64,000 nt of DNA from Chlorella sorokiniana (taxonomy: Eukaryota; Chlorophyta; Trebouxiophyceae; Chlorellales; Chlorellaceae). The position numbers were made by a program, and so were the translations under genes. A model generated the notes under the pieces. That model did not search any database and was not told the DNA's origin. It worked only from the letters and a program-made list of their open reading frames with translations. The stretch covers positions 2,046,001 through 2,110,000 of the forward strand of contig CP084620.1 of NCBI GenBank assembly GCA_025917655.1, read 5' to 3'. Positions 56,492-64,000 of the stretch are shown one piece after another (within the stretch, counting starts at the first letter, position 1; every line of letters begins with the position of its first letter).

Positions 56492-58074
56492 ATGGTAGCG
56501 CTTGCCGGCACGCCAGTATCGCCGCCGCCGCCGCCATAGCATGTTCTGGGTGCTGGACGTTTTGCAGGTTGGCAGCGCTTCCTGTCGGCCTACTACGTGT
56601 CTGCCGTCATCACCATTGCCTCCTACTGGCTCACGCGGCATTGGTTCCTTACGACTGGCGGCGACCGCCGCTATACGCATGTGTTCCGTGTCGACGCCCT
56701 GCTGAGCAAGGAGCGCTTTGCTCTCAGCCTGCTCGGCGTCGCGCTGATGACCAAGTATTGGCGGCGGCAGAGCATCGACTCGTTTCTCTCTGATGCGCTT
56801 ACCTACTGTAAGGTGAGAGAGCTCAAGATGGAGTGTGGTTTTGAATGCCCGTGTGACGGTATGCCTGAGAACGGCCCCTCTCGTCCTGCTGCAGAGTGCT
56901 GTGGTGCTGATGGTGTGGTACATAGACTGGCGCATCTGCGTGCTCTACGTGCTGGTGCTGTTGGGTGGGTGGCATCTGCATGGGTGTCAGAAGGATGGGC
57001 TGCGGCTGCCCGGGCGAAGCCGGCTGTCCCTCCGGCAGCCTGCCTGGCTCAAGGGCCTGGCCGACACGGCTGTATGCTGACACCCGCACTCATCAAACCC
57101 CTGCCGCAGTCTCATACCTGCTCTTCCCCCAGCCCATCTACCGCGGCGCCTCGGCCATAGAGCAGTTCACACCCGCCTCTTTCCACCAAATGGTGGTGGA
57201 AAGCCCGCAGCCGGCAGACGTCTCCTGGCTGGTGAGCTGGCGGCGGAGCCTCTGTTGCCTGCTGTGCACCAGGCCAGAACCTCTCTGTCGGCCAGCTTGC
57301 AGGCGGCTGTGGTTATGTTTACTTTGCTGATCTCATTGCCCGGGCGATGCCCTGCGCGCCTGCCGCGCATTCTACCCTCCGCAGGTTGAGTTCTACGCGC
57401 CCTGGGCCCCCCTGCATCCATCTGGAGCCCGTGTTTGCAGAGCTGTCCCTGAAGTACACCACGGATCGGCTGCGCTTTGGCAAGGTGGACGCCAGCAGGT
57501 GCGGGCTGCGCAAACATAAAGCCAGCTCGTGTGGTGCGCTGTGCGCTTCTGATAGGCAGTTGTGCCATTGAGAAGATCTGTCCGTGACGCTGCCGGAGCG
57601 CTTAGGCCAGGGGCGTGTTCGCGCTGCCGAGCCTGGACGCCTTGTCAAGCCTCTGCATCCAGCGCCGTGCAGGTGGCCCCAGCTGGCCAAGCAGCACCGC
57701 GTGTCGGTGTACGGCACCCTGCCGCAGCTGCCCACCTTTGTGCTGTACCAGCACGGCAAGGAGCAGGGCCGCATACCTCACCTGTTTGAGGGTGAGCATG
57801 CCGTGTTGCTAGCTAATGGTGGCACGCTGTGACCTGCAGTCGCAAGCTGGCACCCTGCTCCTGCCTCTGCCACCCGCGCCACCTGCTATCTCAACCCTCC
57901 CTCTCCTTGCGTCTGGCTGCTGTAGACGGCAGCGTCGCTACCATGAAGATCAGGAGGCAGGATATCGTCACGGCCTTTGGGCTGGACGAGTATGTGGAGG
58001 AAGCGAAAAAGAAGGGCAAGGCGCAGGGCGGCAAGGCCAGCGGAAGCGGCGGCGGCAGCGCCAAGAAGCGTTGA
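56492..58074 (+). CDS. TMX2: TMX2-like thioredoxin-related transmembrane protein
   Basis: Exons: 56492-56515, about 56583-56812, 56895-56964, 57110-57231, 57385-57498, 57673-57791, 57926-58074. An in-phase first junction gives MVALAGTP / RFLSAYYVSAVITIASYWLT. Two hydrophobic stretches (VSAVITIASYWL; VVLMVWYIDWRICVLYVLVL) precede the thioredoxin fold: PIYRGASAIEQFTPASFHQM, VEFYAPWAPPCIHLEPVFAE, LSLKYTTDRLRFGKVDASRW, LPQLPTFVLYQHGKEQGRIP and FGLDEYVEEAKKKGKAQ, then a basic tail. This is the order of TMX2, an ER/mitochondria-contact thioredoxin-like protein. The active-site position reads WAPPC, with only one Cys, so it is unlikely to be a dithiol oxidoreductase. The short first exon is my inference from phase. 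Confidence 0.88.
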
Positions 58075-58500
58075 TGATTGTGCCCGTCACACGTGCATGC
58101 TTGCTAGTCACCCAGCCGGGATTAGATATGTTTTGAAGGGTTTGGTGACAAGCATTTGCTGCTCAGGTTGCAGTAACGCTTGGCACATGCCCATCCACAG
58201 CATGGGCCTTCATGATGCTGCACCAGGGGATCGAGGTCAGCAGGAAGTGGTAGACTAGCGAATTTGCCATTCGGCCAATACTGTTGTTGCATCGCATCCC
58301 TGGATTGATGAATTAGAGTCCTGAGGCCTACGGCTCCCAGGGTGCTGCTGCAGCGCGCTTGGGTTTTTGCCGGCGCGCGCACTCGAGCCCGCCCGCTGGT
58401 TGGTCTCTGTCCACGCTGGAGACGGCAATACGTTGACACTTCTTGCGGCGAAGCGCGCGGCCTCTCCACGGGGCACGCTGACCCCCGCTCTGCAGGCGGC
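58075..58500. other. intergenic region between tandem TMX2-like and CBM20 genes
   Basis: 426 bp holding the TMX2-like 3' untranslated region and the promoter of the next gene on the same strand. A possible earlier in-frame leader for the CBM20 protein starts near 58342. No RNA gene or repeat. Confidence 0.45.
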
Positions 58501-60595
58501 ATGGAGACATGTGTTCTGCAAACGTCGCTGACGAGCCGCATAGCGGTGCCCCAACAGTTTCACATCTCTGGTGATCAATGCTTTAGGCTGGGGCTCCCTG
58601 ATTGCTTTCGCAAGCCCCGCCTCCACCCGCCTCCTGCCGTCTCTGATCTCCTGCCGCCTCTGATCGGCCTCCTCATCTCGCATGCGCAGCGAGGCGTGCG
58701 TGGCGGGGCCGATGTGAGGAGCAGCAGCGGCGCCAGCAATGCCGGGTGGTCAGCTGGCAGGTGGCCTCCACGGTGGAGGCGCCGCCCAGCGTGGTGCCCA
58801 GCGTGGTGCCGCCCTTCACGGTGCCGCGCCTCGCCGACGTGCGCCCCACCGCCTCTCTCACCTTCAAGACCCAGCACAGCCTGCCTTTTGGCAAGGTCCT
58901 GAAGCTGGTCGGCGAGGCGCGGGTGATGGGCGAGTGGGACTGCGAGAAGGCGCCAGGTGTGCGGAGGCACGGGCACCACAGGCCCTTCTTAGCCGCATGT
59001 GCTGTTTTCTTGCCGGCTGGGTCGCACAGCTCGGCGGCGCGCACCCTGCTGGCCCTGTCTCTCCAGCCCCTGTCTCTCCAAGCCCGTGTGCAAGCCATGC
59101 TGTGCGCTGCTGACCCGCGCTGTGCCTGCTGTGTGCAGCCATGACGTGGGTGGAGGGAGACTACTGGCTGCTCACTCTCGACCTGCCCGCCGGGGAGCAC
59201 GAGTTCAAGGTGGTGGTGGCGCCCGCGGAGGGCGGCGGCCCCCGCTCTGGGAGCACGGACCCAACCGGCGGGTGGCGGTGCCGGAGGCGGAGGCTGCGGC
59301 GCGCGGCGCCTTCACCGTCGTCTGGCAGTGGGGCGACCCCAAGGTGCGCCCGCTGCTGCCGGCGCGCCTGCCGGCTGCTCTTGCAGCGGGGCCGAATTCT
59401 GGGCGCCTCAAGCACATCGTGGGGCCAGCCACTGATATAGCTCTGCATGCGAGTGGGCGTCAATGGCGCCCCCACCCCCACCCCACCCATCCGAGGTCTA
59501 CCTTGCTGCCTGAATCCTGCCTCTGACGCTACTCTCAGCCCCCTCACCCCCCCCCACACACACACACACACACCTCCTTGCCCTCCTGTGCCCTGCTTGC
59601 AGGTGATGGCGGAGGAGGAACGCGACATGCAGGAGCTGCAGCAGCTGATGGCGACGTTGGAGCAGGGGTGGAAGGAGGAGGCGGCGGCGCAGCCCGCGGC
59701 GCCGCCCACCCACTCGCCCCAGCTGCAGCAGCTGAGCGGGATGCTGGAGGCTGAGCGGCTGGCGCGCCGCGCCGCCGAGGCAGACCGGGACGAGCTGCGG
59801 CGGCAGGCTGAGGCCACCGCCGCCGAGGCCAGCGCGCTGGTCAAGAACTCGGCGCGGCTGCGGGCCGAGTTTGAGGCTCTGCGGGGGCGGCGGGGGCGAG
59901 GCCGAGACGCGAGTGGTGCTGCAGGCGCAGCGCGACCAGCTGGCGGCGGAGCTCAGCGCCTCCTACGAGCACCGCACCGCGCTGCAAAGGGTGAGTGGGA
60001 CGACCCGCGCCCGGCCATGCTGCCGCATCAGTCAGCGCAGCCCGCCCTGCTGCGCGTTCTTTGCCGCCTGGCACAGAATGTGCGGGTACCTGCGCTGGCC
60101 GGCCATCTTTCACCCTGCCTGCCGCCCACCCCCTGTCGCCACCCCGTACCGCCTCCCACCGTACCGCCCCCGCAGGAGCGGGACGCGCTGGCCGAGCAGC
60201 TGTGGCACGCCGGCGAGCGCAGCGCGGCGTTTGAGCCCGAGAAGGCGGCGCTGGAGGCGCGGGTGCGGGCGGCGGAGGACACGGCGGCGCGCCTGCAGGG
60301 CGAGATGGACGGGCTGAGGCGTGAGCTGGAGGAGGCACGCGCTGCGCGCGCTGCGGCGGAGCAGGAGCGCGACACGCTCCAGCACCAGCACCAGCACCAG
60401 CTGCGGAGCGTCGCTGAGCCCGCGGGGCAGCTGCGCGCGGAGCGGGACGCGCTGGCCGACCTGCTGGCGGCCGCCCGCCAGCAGCTGACGGCGGCGCAGG
60501 CGGAGGTGCAGCGGCTGCAGGAAGAGGCGCGGCTGGCGGCGCAGAACGCCAAGGTGCTGCGCAGCCTGGGCCTGCTGCTGGCCTCCATGGACTGA
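58501..60595 (+). CDS. CBM20 starch-binding protein with C-terminal coiled coil
   Basis: Exons: 58501-58956, 59139-59343, 59603-59989 or so, 60176-60595. METCVLQTSLTSRIAVPQQF begins a probable chloroplast transit peptide. The CBM20 module spans about 58845-59343: TASLTFKTQHSLPFGKVLKL, VGEARVMGEWDCEKAP, MTWVEGDYWLLTLDLPAGEH, EFKVVV, LWEHGPNRRVAVP and FTVVWQWGD. The Trp, the WExGxNR block and the closing Trp are the usual starch-contact residues. About 300 residues of coiled coil follow (ERDMQELQQLMATLEQGWKE, ERDALAEQLWHAGERSAAFE, ERDALADLLAAARQQLTAAQ) to LLLASMD and TGA. Frame slips near 58745, 59241 and 59890 fall in G/C runs. N-terminal CBM20 plus coiled coil is the plan of Chlamydomonas SAGA1/SAGA2 starch-pyrenoid proteins, though this one is far shorter. 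Confidence 0.82.
59551..59574 (+). repeat. (CA)n microsatellite in an intron of the CBM20 gene
   Basis: A C run followed by about ten CA units near the acceptor of the second intron. Similar but shorter CA runs lie in introns at 8812-8828 (HMGS) and 18055-18071. Confidence 0.8.
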
Positions 60596-61571
60596 GCATG
60601 CGGCCTCGGTTGGCCGGCTGCGCGCGCCAGTTGAGACCTTTGCTGCTCGTAGCTGTGGGCACCACAGCAGGAGCCGCGCGCTTTCGTCGCACCACGGACT
60701 GCAACCAAAACAACACCAACCCTTGCAAGAACCCTGGGGCCTCATCCCTCCCTCGCCCCCTTTCAAATCAAACCTTGCATCTCCCGCCAGTGTGCCTGCC
60801 TCGCTGTGTGACCGTAACCCACCACAAGTTAGATCCAGTCTCAACCTCTGTCCCTTGCTCAGCAACCTATCCAATCTGATGCAACTTTCTTCCTTTGCCC
60901 CACCCTGACCGCTTGTACCCACTGCAACCCAATCTGCTTCCCTTCCGTTGCAAGGCGCTCCCAGCCCGCGACCACTTGCTCGCCTCGGCTTGCCTGCGCC
61001 TCCTCCCTTGTACTGCCACTCATCTAGCGCTTCCCATGGCCTGCACACTGCACAATCTCCCCGTCTGCAGCCTTGCCCTCTCTTTTCCGCACGGCGGACT
61101 CTTCACCTGTACCCAAGCTTGTGGTGTGAAATCCGCAGAAGAAGCCAAGCGGGCAGTGCGTTGCAGGAGGGAAGCGGTCGCTGATACTGCAGTGCCGCCT
61201 ACGCTGTGCACACGACGGGCGCAGCACCCTGCGCTGCCACTGCACGCGAGCATTCCAAGTTGCTACAGCAGCTCGTCACTCGCTGTCTCACTGGTGTTAC
61301 AAGACTTCCAAATGTACATTGGCAGGAAGAAAAGCTGATGACTCCTACCTATGCCGGGAAAACTGTCGGGGAAGGGACGCAAGAAGAAGAACACTTCCAA
61401 AGAAAAATCGGCATGCCGACGCTGGCGGCTAGCGGCGCACTGGTAGTACATCAGGGAAGGTGCAGGAGCCAACCGTGAACAGAAGGTAGTCCTCACAGAT
61501 CAGTGCAAAGTATCGGCGGGCGAAACCGCATTGCCTGCGGTTCATGGCCGCCCGACATATCGTCGTTTGTT
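60596..61571. other. intergenic region, mostly 3' flank of the CBM20 gene
   Basis: 976 bp. Pyrimidine-rich (60740-61110) and without a conserved protein block; an open frame at 60895-61338 has no recognisable content and I treat it as untranslated sequence. No RNA gene or repeat. Confidence 0.5.
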
Positions 61572-62330
61572 CTAGGGTGGCATGAACACAGCAGGCCTGT
61601 CAAAGCTGACCAGACATCGTCCCACGCCAGTCATCACTGGAGGCTCAGGTCTGGGGCGGCGGCAACATAGACAGCACCACACAGCAGCCGCGAGTAGCAG
61701 GGTCGCCCGGCAGGGTCCAGTCCCGTCCGTTTCCTTGCAGACGCCATCCCTGCAGCTGCGGACCAGGTGAATGAAAGACTGCCCATCAAGCCCTGGGAGG
61801 GAGTGCAGCACCAGCACACGCAGGGCACAGCCACAACAGCTATTGGGGAGATGGGGCTCTGGGTTCAGGCATGCAAGCGCCCACCTGCTGGTTCCCCTTC
61901 CTCCAAGGCTTCTTCCGCACTCTCGATGAAGGCTGATATTGCCTGGGGTCCAACATCCTGCAGGCATAGCACCAGCAGCGATGAAATGAGCCCAAGCGCT
62001 GCCATGGTTGCTGCGGTTGGCACACTTGCCCCCAGCCCACCTGCATCTCAGGGTTGCCCATCAGCAATGACATGACCCCGCTCGCATCTGCCAGAAACTC
62101 CAGCGACCATGAACCGTTGGCGGCACCTGGCACTGCTGCTGCTGCCACGGCAGCTGGAGGCGAGCTGGCGGCGAGGGACAGGTTGACCGGCAGCAGGCAC
62201 AGCTGCGTTGCAGCCAGGCTGGCCACAGCCCATGGCGCAATCTTTGGCTTCTGCAGCAGGCGCTTGGGCAAGCCCTGCAGGTTGTGGAAATAGATACATG
62301 ATGTGAGGCAGGAGTGTGCACTTCACGTTG
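61572..62330 (-). CDS. possible small multi-exon gene with hydrophobic leader, unknown
   Basis: Weak. One exon (62279 to about 62042) reads GLPKRLLQKPKIAPWAVASL, AATQLCLLPVNLSLAA and GSWSLEFLADASGVMSLLMG, then NPEMQ and gtgggc. A second exon between clean splice sites (about 61960-61890) gives DVGPQAISAFIESAEEALEE and GEPA. A third (61835-61640) could end in either of two frames. The hydrophobic stretch with flanking basic residues could be a membrane segment or a leader. No start codon is in frame at the left of the first exon, so an upstream exon is missing. Function unknown. Confidence 0.35.
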
Positions 62331-62795
62331 CCGCCGGTTCTTGCCCCCTGACGACAACGTGGGAGGTTCTGAAAGTTCGTGCGCGGTCGTCCGTCTTGTT
62401 TTATGCGCTATGACGAAGCCGAGCACCAGAGTGATTGTATAATTACCGCTGCAAACCCACCCACCCTCCAATCAGGCAGCCCTTCCCGGAACTCCAGTGT
62501 GGCTCGCCTGAACTGCGCAAGTGGTCACATGTCGATATGTCGAGTTTGTGGAGGGCGAAATCACGCCGTGACGGGAGGGTGAGCCAAGCTCGTGGACTGC
62601 AGCCATGGATGGCCGAAAACCCCAACAGGCTGTGGAGGCTTTATAGGCCGTATAACAAGTGTCGATGGACCTGAAGACTTCGCAAGAAGGTTTCGCAGGT
62701 TAGGTTTGGCAGGCCAAGAGTCTCCAATCAAGGGCCGCCGCGTGCTGACCTGGCCGTCACGGTCACAGCGTGGACGGCCCAGCTGCCGGCCCCAT

Positions 62796-64000
62796 CTACG
62801 TCGCGCTCTCTTGTCCAGTGCGCATGTTCGCATCATAATGACCGCATGTCACGCAGAACGTCTGGTCAGGTGATGACAGCTGCCAGCCGCAGCAGGGGCA
62901 GGGATCTGCGCCGTGGCGTGGCTTGCCTGGGACCTCGCCGCCGGGGAACGCCTGCCTGCAGCGGAAGGAGCGGAGCAGGAGAAGGGTGACTGGGAGGGCT
63001 GAGCTCCTCACGCAGACAATGCAAGGGTGCAGGATCATCCGATTACTTGAAAGCCAGAAAATAGTGCAGGTGCTCCTTATCCCTGATGGCAACGCCCTGC
63101 TGTGCCGCCTCGTGCCGTCCCCGTTCATATTCCGCATCGCTGCACGGTAGGAGACACATTGAAATGTCGGTATCCGTCGATTTCTGACCGTATCGCGTCG
63201 GAGTGCCTTGAATTTGGCACTGCAGTTAATGCAGCCCACCTGATGCGCATGCTGAAGTATCCGATGCCTGGCTCTGGCAGCCAGGGGCGATCGCTGAGCT
63301 CCGTGGTGCCGCACCCAACCTGCAGGGCGGGGGGTCCTCGGCAGCAATGCAGCTGATGCACGACACTTGCTGCTAGGACTGCAAGGCTCCTTGCGCTGCA
63401 CCTGCAGCGCCCCCTGCTCATCAGGCACACCGCCCACCCTCCCGGGGATCCCTCCACCAGGCACACCGCCCACCCTCCCGGGGATCCCTCCACCAGGCAC
63501 ACCGCGCACCTCTATGGGATCTTTGCGCCGCCACCGCACCGGCACTTCGGGACAGGCCAGCCGCAGCGGCATCTTGCCCAGGAGCTGCGGCGCGCTGCTG
63601 CTGGCCCCGCCCTCAGCAGGCCGCGCCTGCACGCAGTCGGCCTTGCTGAAGCCCATGGCTGCCCCCACCACCGCGGGCTGAGTGAATGGCGACGTGACGA
63701 ACACGCCAAAGTGTCTGCCTGCAGAAGCGTCAACCGCAGGAGGTGGGGGCGCTGCTGGACGAGCCGCACTGCACCAGTGAGGGAGTCAGTTGACTCCCTC
63801 ACAGGCAGGCGGCGCGCACGTGCAAACGCGAGTGCCAACCGCCAGTGAGTGATGCGTTGACTGCACGGCACCCACCCAACGGCACGCTGCCAAAGCGCAT
63901 CAGGCGGGCCATGCGCTCCCTGTTGTGCTGCCAGGCCGCGTCGTCCAGGCGGTGGGTGAAGCTGTAGCCGCCAAACAGCTCGTCGGCGGCGTCGCCCGTC
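62796..64000 (-). CDS. asparagine-synthase-domain protein with C-terminal zinc-ribbon-like motif, 5' end outside window
   Basis: The upstream part is cut by the right edge. The edge exon reads GDAADELFGGYSFTHRLDDA and MARLMRFGSVPLG, a variant of the asparagine-synthase signature in which the usual GDGADE Gly is Ala. Next come FGVFVTSPFTQPAVVGAAMG, FSKADCVQ, LGKMPLRLA and VPVRWRRKDPIE (exon about 63731-63510), then VGCGTTELSDR (from about 63332), AIRDKEHLHYF (about 63120-63055) and a last exon with CPCCGWQLSSPDQTFCVTCG (two CxxC pairs) ending at 62796. The synthase fold adenylates a carboxylate and transfers ammonia; no glutaminase domain is visible in this part. The paired CxxC suggests a structural zinc. 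The true substrate is not implied by the sequence. Confidence 0.7.
63421..63505 (-). repeat. 36-bp minisatellite in an intron of the synthase-like gene
   Basis: Two full units and a partial third of a 36-base sequence, head to tail, essentially identical. In the sense direction it begins a few bases after the gtgcgc donor near 63510, so it fills the 5' part of the intron. Read through, it would encode VPGGGIPGRVGG repeats. Confidence 0.85.

Noticed and set aside
10234-61330. Shared string acattggcaggaag at about 10235 and 61315, possible dispersed repeat
   Set aside because: Only 14 bases match and the flanks differ; expected by chance or codon-like bias is low but not excluded, and no terminal repeats or further copies are seen.
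60895-61338. 147-codon open frame after the CBM20 gene
   Set aside because: Lies in pyrimidine-rich 3' flank, has no conserved block, and amino-acid content matches the local base bias.
1-64000. CRISPR array, integrated virus, retroelement or DNA transposon
   Set aside because: No array of spaced identical repeats, no reverse transcriptase, integrase, capsid or transposase motif, and no long terminal or inverted repeat was found on either strand.
1-64000. tRNA, rRNA or snRNA genes
   Set aside because: No cloverleaf boxes or conserved rRNA blocks were noticed by eye; a covariance-model scan would be needed to exclude small RNAs.

Overview
This 64 kb window is nuclear DNA from a GC-rich green alga, most likely a Chlorella-like trebouxiophyte. 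The evidence is dense genes with many short introns (GT donors, acceptors usually reading ctgcag or gcag), alanine/glutamine-rich tracts, several plastid-type leader peptides and plant-type gene families (PB1 Raf-like kinase, WNK kinase, lumenal FKBP, CBM20 starch-binding protein). I see no organellar, bacterial or viral block, no rRNA or tRNA gene and no recognisable transposon.

Layout. 1-2966 (+) 3' part of a GON4-like SANT/Myb nuclear protein. 3245-4327 (-) four-pass membrane protein. 4547-5623 (-) flavin-reductase-like protein. 6261-9793 (+) HMG-CoA synthase. 10562-11972 (-) thylakoid-lumen FKBP. 12423-14500 (-) ERD2-like (KDEL-receptor family) protein. 14651-14806 tandem 81-bp repeat. 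14874-15811 (-) helical-repeat protein. 16180-17048 (+) ARFRP1 GTPase. 17558-21287 (-) Ala/Glu-rich membrane protein. 21841-29039 (+) PB1 Raf-like kinase. 29930-33072 (-) WNK kinase. 33923-36498 (-) CSN5. 36743-38175 (+) plastid-type protein. 38369-39028 (-) LYR protein. 39340-41462 (+) BUB3. 42454-45295 (-) unknown. 45932-47568 (+) family-16 methyltransferase. 48142-48863 (-) F-box. 49085-50604 (+) 2OG-Fe(II) oxygenase. 50790-51543 (+) small coiled coil. 51691-55874 (-) FHA/coiled-coil. 56492-58074 (+) TMX2-like. 58501-60595 (+) CBM20/coiled-coil. 61572-62330 (-) weak small gene. 62796-64000 (-) asparagine-synthase-like protein, cut by the right edge.

The genes are ordinary single-copy housekeeping and regulatory genes and do not form one pathway. 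Several are in short head-to-head pairs (CSN5/plastid protein 244 bp; LYR/BUB3 311 bp; F-box/oxygenase 221 bp) that probably share a promoter.

Two points matter most to a reader. First, many unambiguous conserved exons change reading frame once, and nearly always the frame is restored by one extra base at or beside a C or G run. This recurs in essential genes, so it looks like sequence or assembly error rather than gene decay, and automatic gene models here will be wrong. Second, the HMG-CoA synthase is unexpected in a chlorophyte, a lineage usually described as having lost the mevalonate pathway. Coordinates given as exons are my own reading of splice sites and conserved blocks; no alignment or search was run.
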